Shown here: piece after piece, positions 1 to 10,828 of the stretch | Layout of the letters: the number at the start of each line of letters is the position of its first letter | How positions within the stretch are numbered: the first letter of the stretch is position 1 | Assembly (NCBI RefSeq): GCF_037042905.1 | Contig: NC_087256.1 | Coordinates: 28,236,001-28,300,000 of the forward strand | Reading direction: 5' to 3' | Source of the DNA: Lytechinus pictus | Taxonomy: Eukaryota > Echinodermata > Echinoidea > Temnopleuroida > Toxopneustidae | Length of the DNA stretch: 64,000 bases | Program-made: the position numbers and the translations under genes | Notes under the pieces: model-generated | What the model was told of the DNA's origin: nothing | What the model saw: only the letters and a program-made list of their open reading frames with translations | The model's database searches: none

Positions 1-354
1 TCTTTAGAGGGGTGATTGTTGGTCTTACTATACATAAACATACCGAAAGATATAGAACCGGGTTGACGAGACCCCAAGCCTCGACAAAGACCACTACAAT
101 GCCCGGTACCCATACTTAATTTTTATGAATCCGTGCAACCGACAAGAAATGGTAAAAATCAACATTTTTTTGTTAGAATGTTGGATGACATTAACCAAAC
201 CAATTTTATCGGTCAGAAAAAATATTCACCAACAGATTGGATAGTTTTACCAATCATTTTTTAAAGTGCTGTTTATCTCTTTTATTCTATTTTTTATCAT
301 TATTTATGTTTCATGTGTGTTCACATCATTTACAAATGAAAATGGAGTGGTGCA

Positions 355-599
355 CATTGGCGGCGGAAGCCAAACAATTTAGGGGGGACCACCAAAAATT
401 TTTGACAAGCAAAAAAAAAAAGGTTATATATCAACCAAAATTTTTAGGGGGGACCGACAAAAATTGTTGACAAGCAAAAAAAAAAAAAAAAAAAAAAAAT
501 GGTCATCAACGAAAAATTTAGGGGGGGATCGTCCCCCACCTCAAATTTAGGGGGGGACACGCCCCCCGTCACCCCCCCCCCCCGCTTCCGCCGCCTATG
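355..599. mobile_element. hAT-like MITE in tRNA unit 1
   Basis: The 245-bp insertion has terminal inverted repeats CATTGGCGGCGGAAGC and, on the other strand at the right end, CATAGGCGGCGGAAGC. It is flanked by GTGGTGCA (347-354) and GTGGTGCG (600-607), an 8-bp target duplication with one change. The interior holds GACAAGC followed by long A-runs, and G-rich and C-rich blocks. No coding capacity is seen. The 8-bp duplication fits hAT-type insertion. The same element sits at the same unit position at 5810-6056. Confidence 0.8.
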
Positions 600-1019
600 G
601 TGGTGCGTCATGATCGCATCATGCATGCACAAAATTAAATACAATTGTCTATATTGCAATACACAAAATGTATTGCACCATATTCTTGAAGCTTGAGTTG
701 ATGCAATAAGATACATCCGTGTATTTTTAAGAACACCAAATTAAAAATGTTTGATAAATAGTAAGGACCGTTAACACTTTTTTTTAAACCAATATATGGT
801 GCTGCTTTGCTGAAATTTTCGAGTTTGTTGCAACGTTATTCAGGCGTTCATTGCCATAAACTCCTGGAGATGGATGGCCGTCAGAATTTGAGTTCAATAA
901 AGCATTTATTGGTAAAAAGCCTCAACTGTCACTGCTATTTTATTTCATTGAATTCACTTCTTACCACGCCTACCGGCTTATCTTTTAGAATCAAAGTACT
1001 TCATGCGACAATAGCGAAC

Positions 1020-1092
1020 GGTCTGTTAGCTCAGTCGGCAGAGCATCGTGCTAATAACGCGAGGGTCATGAGTTCGAGCCTCATATAGACCA
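1020..1092 (+). tRNA. tRNA-Ile (AAT)
   Basis: The 73-nt sequence folds as a complete cloverleaf. The acceptor is GGTCTGT with ATAGACC (one G-T pair). The D stem is GCTC/GAGC, the anticodon stem TCGTG/CGCGA around the loop CTAATAA (anticodon AAT, Ile), and the T stem ATGAG/CTCAT around TTCGAGC. The discriminator is A. Internal A box (TAGCTCAGTCGG) and B box (AGTTCGAGCC) are present. A run of five T starts 11 bases after the 3' end, a usable Pol III stop. D loop and T stem differ clearly from the usual animal tRNA-Ile(AAT), so this looks like a diverged isodecoder. Confidence 0.95.
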
Positions 1093-1899
1093 TCAGCTGG
1101 ATATTTTTGGTCTTCTTTAGATGGGTGATTGTTGGTCTTACTATACATAAGCAAACCGAAAGATAGAGAACCGGGTCGACGAGACCCCGAGCCTCGACAA
1201 AGATCACCGCCGCCATACAATGCCCGCCGCCCATACTAAATTTTAATTGATTGCGTGCGACCGACAAAAAAGGTAAAAAATCAACCAATTTTTGGTAAGA
1301 ATGTTGGTTGACATTGACCAATTTTATCGGTCAGACAAAATATTTACCAACAGATTTGATAGTTTTACCAACCATTTTTTTAAAGTGCTGTTTATCTATT
1401 TCATTCTATTTGTTTTTATTATTATTTATGTTTCATGTATGTTCACATCATTCACAAACACATTCATGAAAATGGAGTGGTTCATCTGTCAAAATCGCAT
1501 CATGCATGCACAAAATTAAATACAATTGCCTATATTGCAATACACATAATGTCTTGCACCATATTCTTGACGCTTGAGTCGATGCAATAAGATACATCCG
1601 TGTATTTTTAAGAACACCACATTAAAAATGTTTGATAAATAGTAAGGACCGTTAACGCATTTTTTTTAATAATAAATGGTGCTGCTTTGCTGAAATTTTT
1701 GAGTTTGTTGCAATGTTATTCAGGCGTTCATTGCCATAAACTCCTGGAGATGGATGGCCGTCAGAATTTGAGTTCAATAAAGCATTTATTGGTAAAAAGT
1801 CTCAACTGTCACTGCTATTTTATTTCAATGAATTCACTTCTTACCACGCCTACCGGCTTATCTTTTAAAATCAAAGTACTTCACGCTGCAATAGCGAAC

Positions 1900-1972
1900 G
1901 GTGTGTTAGCTCAGTCGGCAGAGCATCGTGCTAATAACGCGAGGGTCATGAGTTCGAGCCTCATATAGACCA
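1900..1972 (+). tRNA. tRNA-Ile (AAT), acceptor-stem variant
   Basis: Same cloverleaf as the copy at 1020, except that acceptor position 4 is G (GGTGTGT), which opposes G69 and leaves one unpaired position. Boxes A and B are intact and a T7 run follows. It may be a slightly impaired gene or an early pseudogene. Confidence 0.85.
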
Positions 1973-2767
1973 TCAGCTGGATTTTTTTCCTTTAGGCAAG
2001 TGATTGTTGGTCTTCCTATATACATAAACATACCGAAAGATATAGAACCGGGGTGACGAGACCCCGAGACAAAGATCACCGCCGCCCATACTAAATTTTG
2101 ATGATTGCGTGCGACCGACAAAAATGGTAAAACATCAACCAAATTTTGGTAAGAATGTTGGTTGACATTGACCAAACCAATTTTATCGGTCAGACAAAAT
2201 ATTCACCAACAGATTGGACAGTTTTACCAACCATTTTTTAAGTGCTGTTTATCTATTTCATTATTTTTGTTTTTATTATTATTTATGTTTTATGTATGTT
2301 TACATCATTCACAAACACATTCATGAAAATGGAGTGGTTCATCAGTCATAATTGCATTATGCATGCACAAAATTACATACAATTGCCTATTAATAATGTA
2401 ATACACAAAATGTCTTGCACTATAATTTTGAAGCTTGAGTCGATGCAATAAGATATCATCCATGTATTTTAAATAACATCAAATTAAAAATGTATGATAA
2501 ATAGTATTAACAGTTAACGCATTTTTTAAAACCAATAAATGCTGTTACTTTGCTGAACTCAAATTTTCGAGTTTGTTGCAATGTTATTCAGGCGTTCATT
2601 GCCATAAACTCCTGGAGATGGATGGCCGTCAGAATTTGAGTTCAATAAAGCATTTATTGGTAAAAAGCCTCACCTGTCACTGCTATTTTATTTCAATGAA
2701 ATCACTCCTACCACGCCTACCGGCTTTATCTTTTAAAATCAAAGTACTTCTTTCGACAATAGCGAAC

Positions 2768-2840
2768 GGTCTGTTAGCTCAGTCGGCAGAGCATCGTGCT
2801 AATAACGCGAGGGTCATGAGTTCGAGCCTCATATAGACCA
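2768..2840 (+). tRNA. tRNA-Ile (AAT)
   Basis: Identical to the copy at 1020 over all 73 nt, including anticodon loop CTAATAA and both internal promoter boxes. The downstream T-run is interrupted (ATTTGTTTTC), so termination would rely on TTTT. Confidence 0.93.
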
Positions 2841-3632
2841 TCAGCTGAATTTGTTTTCTTTAGGCAAATGATTGTTGGTCTTACTATACATAAACATACC
2901 GAAAGATATAGAACCGGGTTGACGGGCCAAGCCTAGACAAAGACCACTACAATGCCCGGTACCCATACTCAATTTTTATGATTGCGTGCAACCGACAAAA
3001 ATGGTACAAAATCAACATTTTTTCTGTTAGAATGTTGGATGACATTGACCAAACCAATTTTATCGGTCAGACAAAATATTCACCAACAGATTCGATAGTT
3101 TTACCAATCATTTTTTAAAGAGCTGTTTATCTCTTTTATTCAATTTTTTATCATTATTTACGTTTCATGTGTGTTCACATCATTTACAAATGAAAATGGA
3201 GTGCTACATCATGATCGCATCATGCATGCACAAAATTAAATACAATTGCCTATATTGCAATACACAAAATGTCTTGCACCATATTCTTGAAGCTTGAGTC
3301 GATGCAATAAGATACATCCGTGTATTTTTAAGAACACCAAATAACAAAATGTTTGATAAATAGTAAGGACCATTAACGCATTTTTTTTACCAATAAATGC
3401 TGCTTTGCTGAACTCAAATTTTCGAGTTTGTTGCAATGTTATCGGAATGTTATTCAGGCGTTCATTGCCATAAACTCCTGGAGATGGAGGACTGCAGAAT
3501 TTGAGTTCAATAAAGCATTTATTAGTAAAAAGCCTCAACTGTCACTGCTATTTTATTTCAATGAATTCACTCCTTACCATGCCTACCGGCTTATCTTTTA
3601 AAATCAAAGTACTTCATGCAACAATAGCGAAC

Positions 3633-3705
3633 GGTCTGTTAGCTCAGTCGGCAGAGCATCGTGCTAATAACGCGAGGGTCATGAGTTCGAGCCTCATATA
3701 GACCA
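3633..3705 (+). tRNA. tRNA-Ile (AAT)
   Basis: Identical cloverleaf to the copy at 1020. A run of eight T starts 8 bases after the 3' end, a strong Pol III terminator. Confidence 0.94.
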
Positions 3706-4514
3706 TCAGCTGGATTTTTTTTCTTTAGGCAAGTTGGTCTTACTATACATAAACATACCGAAAGATATAGAACCGGAATGACGAGCCCCCGAGCCTCGAC
3801 AAAGACCACTGCCGCCATACAATGCCACCGCCCATACTTAATTTTTATGATTGCGTGCAACCGACAAAAAATGGTTAAAAATCAACATTTTTTTTGTTGG
3901 AATGTTGGATGATATTGACCAAACCAATTTTATCGGTCAGACAAAATATTCACCAACAGATTGGAAAGTTTTACCAATCATTTTTTTAAGTGCTGTTTAT
4001 CTATTTCATTATTTTTGTTTTTATTATTATTTATGTTTTATGTATGTTTACATCATTCACAAACACATTCATGAAAATGGAGTGGTACATCAGTCATAAT
4101 TGCATTATGCATGCACAAAATTACATACAATTGCCTATTAATAATGTAATACACAAAATGTCTTGCACTATAATTTTGAAGCTTGAGTCGATGCAATAAG
4201 ATACATCCATGTATTTTAAATAACATCAAATTAAAAATGTATGATAAATAGTATTAACAGTTAACGCATTTTTTAAAACCAATAAATGCTGTTACTTTGC
4301 TGAACTCAAATTTTCGAGTTTGTTGCAATGTTATTCAGGCGTTCATTGCCATAAACTCCTGGAGATGGATGGCCGTCAGAATTTGAGTTCAATAAAGCAT
4401 TTATTGGTAAAAAGCCTCACCTGTCACTGCTATTTTATTTCAATGAAATCACTCCTACCACGCCTACTGGCTTTATCTTTTAAAATCAAAGTACTTCTTT
4501 CTACAATAGCGAAC

Positions 4515-4587
4515 GGTCTGTTAGCACAGTCGGCAGAGCATCGTGCTAATAACGCGAGGGTCATGAGTTCGAGCCTCATATAGACCA
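4515..4587 (+). tRNA. tRNA-Ile (AAT), D-stem variant
   Basis: Same as the copy at 1020 except GCAC in place of GCTC in the D stem. This creates an A12-A23 mismatch and changes the A box. The remaining stems, anticodon and B box are intact. It may be transcribed less well or be a decaying copy. Confidence 0.85.
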
Positions 4588-5370
4588 TCAGCTGAATTTG
4601 TTTTCTTTAGGCAAATGATTGTTGGTCTTATACTATACATAAACATACCGAAAGATATAGAACCGGGTTGACGGGCCAAGCCTAGACAAAGACCACTACA
4701 ATGCCCGGTACCCATACTCAATTTTTATGATTGCGTGCAACCGACAAAAATGGTAAAAAATCAACATTTTTTTTGTTAGAATGTTGGATGACATTGACCA
4801 AACCAATTTTATCGGTCAGACAAAATATTCACCAACAGATTGGAAAGTTTTACCAATCATTTTTTTAAGTGCTGTTTATCTCTTTTATTCTATTTTTTAT
4901 CATTATTTATGTTTCATGTGTGTTTACATCATTTACAAATGAAAATGGAGTGCTACATCATGATCGCATCATGCATTCACAAAATTAAATACAATTGCCT
5001 ATATTGCAATACACTAAATGTCTTGCACCATATTCTTGAAGCTTGAGTCGATGCAATAAGATACATCCGTGTATTTTTAAGAACACCAAATTAAAAATGT
5101 TTGATTAATAGTAAGGACCGATAACGCATTTTTTTTTTACTAATAAATGGTGCTGCTTTGCTGAAATTTTCGAGTTTGTTGCAATGTTATTCAGGCGTTC
5201 ATTGACATAAACTCCTGGAGATCGATGGCCGTCAGAATTTGAGTTCAATAAAGCATTTATTGGTAAAAAGCCTCACCTGTCACTGCTATTTTATTTCAAT
5301 GAAATCACTCCTACCACGCCTACCGGCTTTATCTTTTAAAATCAAAGTACTTCTTTCTACAATAGCGAAC

Positions 5371-5443
5371 GGTCTGTTAGCTCAGTCGGCAGAGCATCGT
5401 GCTAATAACGCGAGGGTCATGAGTTCGAGCCTCATATAGACCA
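5371..5443 (+). tRNA. tRNA-Ile (AAT)
   Basis: Full-length copy identical to the one at 1020, followed by the interrupted T-run ATTTGTTTTC. Confidence 0.93.
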
Positions 5444-5809
5444 TCAGCTGAATTTGTTTTCTTTAGGCAAATGATTGTTGGTCTTACTATACATAAACAT
5501 ACCGAAAGATATAGAACCGGGTTGACGGGCCAAGCCTAGACAAAGACCACTACAATGCCCGGTACCCATACATTTTTATGATTGCGTGCAACCGACAAAA
5601 AATGGTTAAAAATCAACATTTTTTCTGTTAGAATGTTGGATGACATTGACCAAACCAATTTTATCGGTCAGAAAAAATATTCACCAACAGATTGGATAGT
5701 TTTACCAATCATTTTTTAAAGTGCTGTTTATCTCTTTTATTCTATTTTTTATCATTATTTATGTTTCTTGTGTGTTCACATCATTTACAAATGAAAATGG
5801 AGTGGTGCA

Positions 5810-6056
5810 CATTGGCGGCGGAAGCCAAACAATTTAGGGGGGACCACCAAAATTTTTTGACAAGCAAAAAAAAAAAGTTATATATCAACCAAAATTTTTA
5901 GAGGGGACCGACAAAAATTGTTGACAAGCAAAAAAAAAAAAAAAAAAAAAAAAAAAGGTCATCAACGAAAAATTTAGGGGGGGGGGGATCGTCCCCCACC
6001 TCAAATTTAGGGGGGACACGCCCCCCGTCCCCCCCCCCCCGCTTCCGCCGCCTATG
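5810..6056. mobile_element. hAT-like MITE, second copy in the tRNA array
   Basis: The 247-bp element has the same ends and interior as the one at 355-599. It is flanked by perfect GTGGTGCA copies at 5802-5809 and 6057-6064. It occupies the homologous position in its unit. A single insertion spread by unit duplication therefore explains both better than two independent hits. Confidence 0.85.
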
Positions 6057-6477
6057 GTGGTGCATCATGATCGCATCATGCATGCACAAAATTAAATACA
6101 ATTGTCTATATTGCAATACACAAAATGTATTGCACCATATTCTTGAAGCTTGAGTTGATGCAATAAGATACATCCGTGTATTTTTAAGAACACCAAATTA
6201 AAAATGTTTGATAAATAGTAAGGACCGTTAACGCTTTTTTTTTAAACCAATAAATGGTGCTGCTTTGCTGAAATTTTCGAGTTTGTTGCAATGTTATTCA
6301 GGCGTTCATTGCCATAAACTCCTGGAGATGGATGGCCGTCAGAATTTGAGTTCAATAAAGCATTTATTGGTAAAAAGCCTCAACTGTCACTGCTATTATA
6401 TTTCATTGAATTCACTTCTTACCACGCCTACCGGCTTATCTTTTAAAATCAAAGTACTTCATGCGACAATAGCGAAC

Positions 6478-6550
6478 GGTCTGTTAGCTCAGTCGGCAGA
6501 GCATCGTGCTAATAACGCGAGGGTCATGAGTTCGAGCCTCATATAGACCA
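6478..6550 (+). tRNA. tRNA-Ile (AAT)
   Basis: Identical to the copy at 1020 and followed by T8. It ends the second MITE-bearing unit. Confidence 0.94.
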
Positions 6551-7345
6551 TCAGCTGGATTTTTTTTCCTTTAGGCAAGTGATTGTTGATCTTACTATAC
6601 ATAAACATACCGAAAGATATAGAACCGGGTTGACGAGACCCCGAGACAAAGATCACCGCCGCCCATACTAAATTTTGATGATTGCGTGCGACCGACAAAA
6701 ATCGTAAAACATCAACCAACTTTTGGTAAGAATGTTGGTTGACATTGACCAAACCAATTTTATCGGTCAGACAAAATATTCACCAACAGATTGGACCGTT
6801 TTACCAACCATTTTTTAAGTGCTGTTTATCTATTTCATTATTTTTGTTTTTATTATTATTTATGTTTTATGTATGTTTACATCATTCACAAACACATTCA
6901 TGAAAATGGAGTGGTAATACATCAGTCATAATTGCATTATGCATGCACAAAATTACATACAATTGCCTATTAATAACGTAATACACAAAATGTCTTGCAC
7001 TTTAATTTTGAAGCTTGAGTCGATGCAATAAGATACATCCATGTATTTTAAATAACATCAAATTAAAAATGTATGATAAATAGTATTAACAGTTAACGCA
7101 TTTTTTTAAACCAATAAATGCTGTTACTTTGCTGAACTCAAATTTCGAGTTTGTTGCAATGTTATTCAGGCGTTCATTGCCATAAACTCCTGGAGATGGA
7201 TGGCCGTCAGAATTTGAGTTCAATAAAGCATTTATTGGTAAAAAGCCTCACCTGTCACTGCTATTTTATTTCAATGAAATCACTCCTACCACGCCTACCG
7301 GCTTTATCTTTTAAAATCAAAGTACTTCTTTCGACAATAGCGAAC

Positions 7346-7418
7346 GGTCTGTTAGCTCAGTCGGCAGAGCATCGTGCTAATAACGCGAGGGTCATGAGTT
7401 CGAGCCTCATATAGACCA
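7346..7418 (+). tRNA. tRNA-Ile (AAT)
   Basis: Identical to the copy at 1020, with the interrupted T-run downstream. Confidence 0.93.
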
Positions 7419-8126
7419 TCAGCTGAATTTGTTTTCTTTAGGCAAATGATTGTTGGTCTTACTATACATAAATATACCGAAAGATATAGAACCGGGTTGA
7501 CGGGCCAAGCCTAGACAAAGACCACTACAATGCCCGGTACCCATACTCAATTTTTATGATTGCGTGCAACCGACAAAAGTGGTAGAAAATCAACATTTTT
7601 TTGTTAGAATGTTGGATGATATTGACCAAACCAATTTTATCGGTCAGACAAAATATTCACCAACAGATTAAATAGTTTTACCAATCATTTTTAAAGTGCT
7701 GTTTATCTCTTTTATTCTATTTTTTAATCATTATTTACGTTTCATGTGTGTTCACATCATTTACAAATGAAAATGGAGTGCTACATCATGATCGCATCAT
7801 GCATGCACAAAATTAAATACAATTGCCTATATTGCAATACACAAAATGTTTTGCACCATATTCTTGCAGCTTGAGTCGATGCAATAAGATACATCCGTGT
7901 ATTTTTAAGAACACCAAATAAAAAAATGTTTGATAAATAGTAAGGACCATTAACGCATTTTTTTAACCAATAAATGCTGCTTTGCTGAACTCAAATTTTC
8001 GAGTTTGTTGCAATGTTATCGGAATGTTATTCAGGCGTTCATTGCCATAAACTCCTGAAGATAGAGGACAGTCAGAATTTGAGTAAAATAAAGCATTTAT
8101 TGGTAAAAAGCCTCAACTGTCACTGC

Positions 8127-8561
8127 CAGTGGCGTACCTAGGATTTTCCACAGGGGGGGCAAAACCGTCCGTCAAAAAAATTGACAAGCAAAAAAAAAAA
8201 AAAAAAAAAAAAAAAGGTCTTCGATCACAAATGAAGGATTTCGTACCAGAAAAAAATTGACAAGCAAAAAAAAAAAAAAAAAAAAAAAAAAGGTCTTCGA
8301 TCACAAATGAAGGATTTCGTACCAGAAAAAAATTGACAAGCAAAAAAAAAAAAAAAAAAAAAAAAAAGGTCTTCGATCACAAATGAAGGATTTCGTACCA
8401 GAAAAAAATTGACAAGCAAAAAAAAAAAAAAAAAAAAAAAAGGTCTTCAAGCTCGTGTCAGGGGGGGGCAAAAAAAGTTTTTCAAGTCCGTCAGGGGGGG
8501 CAAACATACGTTTTTGCATGGGTTGTGACTCGTCAGGGGGGGCAGAGTAGGTACGCTAGTG
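8127..8561. mobile_element. hAT-like MITE with 76-bp internal tandem repeats
   Basis: The 435-bp insertion begins CAGTGGCGTACCTA and ends TAGGTACGCTAGTG (inverted). It is flanked by perfect 8-bp duplications GTCACTGC at 8119-8126 and 8562-8569. About four copies of a 76-bp unit start at 8181, 8257, 8333 and 8409. Each has TTGACAAGC, a poly-A run, GGTCTTC and, in most, ATGAAGGATTTCGTACC. G-rich and C-rich tracts lie near both ends. It splits the spacer of the last tRNA unit. Confidence 0.88.
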
Positions 8562-8653
8562 GTCACTGCTATTTAATTTCAATGAGTTCACTCCTTACCA
8601 TGCCTACCGGCTTATCTTTTAAAATCAAAGTACTTCTTTTGACAATAGCGAAC

Positions 8654-8726
8654 GGTCTGTTAGCTCAGTCGGCAGAGCATCGTGCTAATAACGCGAGGGT
8701 CATGAGTTCGAGCCTCATATAGACCA
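8654..8726 (+). tRNA. tRNA-Ile (AAT), last copy of array
   Basis: Full-length copy identical to the one at 1020, with a T9 run directly downstream. Array homology fades about 150 bp further on. Confidence 0.94.
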
Positions 8727-8876
8727 TCAGCTGGATTTTTTTTTAGATGGGTGATTGTTGGTCTTACTATATATAAGCAAACCGAAAGATAGAGAACCGG
8801 GGTGACGAGACCCCGAGCCTTGACAAAGACCACTGCCGCCATACAATGACCGCCGCCCATACTTAATCTTTAATGG

Positions 8877-9078
8877 CGATCGTGTTACTTGATATGGTAC
8901 GGGAAAAATTATTGAAAAGAATAAGCGTGAAAATGATAGGCCCCAATAAAAAAAATCACATTTCAAAGTTTACAACCACATTTCCAAAATATTTGGAAAG
9001 ACAAATAGCCTCTACTGTTGGAATTTTTCCGGAGCTCTCAGTCGATTAGACCGAGAAGGAATGGTACTGCGTGCAAAA
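8877..9078. other. Unassigned spacer after the tRNA array
   Basis: AT-rich sequence with no open frame, tRNA or transposon end that I can recognise. It includes the junction where the tandem repeat gives way to unique sequence at about 8876. Confidence 0.5.
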
Positions 9079-9150
9079 GGGCTTGTCCGGGAATCGAACT
9101 CGGCGCCTCTCGCATCCAAAGCAAGAATCATGCCACTAGACCAATAAACC
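9079..9150 (-). tRNA. tRNA-Pro (TGG)-like gene or pseudogene
   Basis: On the minus strand this reads GGTTTATTGGTCTAGTGGCA at its 5' end, with anticodon stem CTTGC/GCGAG around loop TTTGGAT (anticodon TGG) and a T arm containing GTTCGATTCC. It closely follows the standard tRNA-Pro layout. The acceptor has one A-C mismatch and one T-G pair, and the T stem has one A-C mismatch, so partial decay is likely. TTTT follows within a few bases on the minus strand. It could also be the tRNA head of an old SINE. Confidence 0.6.
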
Positions 9151-9458
9151 TCACCTGATTCTGATGCGAAGGAAAATACTCCAGAGTCCGATTCAATTCA
9201 GGCATCAATTTCTTTTGGGGTTGACAAGAATATCCGCAGTAATACATTAAGCTACACCATCTCCATCTGAAAAGAGATAAACTTTATGGTTACCATTAAA
9301 TCAAATAACAAATTATGATAGCGCTTCAGGCTCGCATTGCCAGTTTAACTTACTAGAAGCATATCCTTTTCGATGCATGACTAATGCTGAACTCACTTTC
9401 AAGTCAGAATACAAGAAATATTTATACTCACGCATCGAGATTTCCCTCCTTTGTTTAA

Positions 9459-10042
9459 AGGACAAGTCCACCCCAACAATAAGTTGATTTGAATAAAAAG
9501 AGAAAAATCCAACAAGCATAATAACACTGAAAATGTCATCAAAATCGGATGTGAAATAAGAAAGTTATGACAAAAGTTTCGCTTATTTTTCACAAAATAG
9601 TTATATGCACAATTTAGTCACATGCAAGTGAGAAAATCGATGATGTCCCTCACTCACTATTTCTTTTGTTTTTTATTGTTTGAATTATACAATATTTAAG
9701 TTTTTTACAGATTTAACAATAAGGAAAAACTTGAATGAACCACATAATGTTTAAAATGGTAATTACACATGTTCAGGGAGAAATAAAACTTTGTTTCAGG
9801 AGGAAATTAGAATATTTCATATGATAAAATACAAAAGAAAAAGTGAGTGGGTGACGTCATCAGCTCCCTCATTTGTATACCGACCAGGATGTGAATATAA
9901 CTATTATGTGAAATTAAGCGAAACTTCGAAATGTCATAACGTACTTATTTTACATCCGATTTTGATGAAATTTTAGGTGTTATGCTCGTTGGAGTTTTCT
10001 CTTTTTATTCAAGTCAAATTTTTGTTCGGGTGGACTTGTCCT
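9459..10042. mobile_element. TTAA-flanked long inverted-repeat MITE
   Basis: The element starts AGGACAAGTCCACCC and ends GGGTGGACTTGTCCT. TTAA lies on each side (9455-9458 and 10043-10046). The two halves are imperfect inverted repeats for well over 150 bp (for example CATCAAAATCGGATGT on the left, inverted on the right near 9950). TTAA targeting is known for piggyBac and Kolobok elements. No transposase is present. Confidence 0.85.
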
Positions 10043-10079
10043 TTAAATAGCATCGTGTTCATTTCCATGGTGACTGCAT

Positions 10080-10195
10080 ACAATGCTTTTCAGAAAAAAA
10101 ATGCTTTTAAGGAAAAAATGCTTTTAAGAAAAATGCTTTTAAGATTTTAAAAAAAAATGCTTTTAAGCAAACCGCTTTTCAAAAAAACGTTAATC
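10080..10195. repeat. Short tandem repeat, TGCTTTTAAG core
   Basis: Irregular copies of AAAAAATGCTTTTAAG follow one another, with spacing of about 15-25 bp. No gene is evident. Confidence 0.7.
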
Positions 10196-10828
10196 GACTA
10201 GGCACAAAACCCAAAACCCCACATAGAGAAATCAATAAGACGGAAAATTAGTTGATGATGAATGCTCTTTATAGTATCTTTAACAAGACGCAAATGTATC
10301 ATTTTGCATTTCATATTTCCTTCATCAGCATTACCTATACATCGATGCAAACGGCGCCATGTCGCAAGAACAGTCTAATTGATTTTTTTTAAATGACAAT
10401 TAAAGGATCATTATTTGTTATAATCTGTAGCGTGGGTCAGGGATGAACTGGTGATATTCCTTCGTTGATTTCATAAGAGCGGCGCTGCGGAAGGGGAAGG
10501 AGCTATATACCATCTCATAACTTTCCCAAGTAGTGACAAAAAGAGCAAAAGTTGGAAGAAGAAGAACGGGAAAAGGAACAATAGAGGGAGATCAGTGAAG
10601 ACCTTTATCAAAATATATCAGTCTCTAACTTGAAGAACAATTACAAATATCTGTTAATCAAATTAAAGTAACCGCTGTTGAATGGTGAACTACAATGGCA
10701 TTTTTTAATACTTTTTTTGTTGGGGGGGGGGGACTGTTTGATGAATTTACTGATCAAATTTAGTTACATAATGTGAAAACTCTTCATGTTTTTACAAACT
10801 ACTTGTCAAAAATTTGACCATTTAGTTA
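10196..10828. other. Stretch without recognised gene
   Basis: AT-rich sequence with a G-run near 10722-10731 and only short chance frames. I see no tRNA or transposon ends here. Confidence 0.4.

Larger units (their letters stand above)
1..8876 (+). repeat. Tandem array of tRNA-Ile repeat units
   Basis: Nine complete units end in tRNA genes starting at 1020, 1900, 2768, 3633, 4515, 5371, 6478, 7346 and 8654. The array is cut by the left window edge, because base 1 already lies in post-tRNA sequence, and homology stops near 8876. Spacing is 856-882 bp except where transposons lengthen a unit (1107 and 1308 bp). Units fall into a long type (with cacattcatg before aatggagtgg) and a short type lacking it. 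The order is S-L-L-S-L-S-S-L-S, so long-short dimers of about 1.74 kb recur. Everything outside the tRNA is unassigned spacer with poly-T and poly-A runs. Confidence 0.95.

Noticed and set aside
8113-8519. Minus-strand frames with long Phe runs
   Set aside because: They are translations of the poly-A tracts within the MITE core repeats.
807-8722. Recurrent 65-96 codon frames ending LAQSAEHRANNARVMSSSLI in the array
   Set aside because: The shared C-terminus is just translation of the tRNA-Ile gene, and the upstream part is repeat spacer. Frames recur only because the units are near-identical.
1-8876. CRISPR-like array reading of the regular repeats
   Set aside because: The repeats are about 870 bp with tRNA genes, in a genome with introns and retrotransposons. 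They bear no resemblance to short repeat-spacer arrays.
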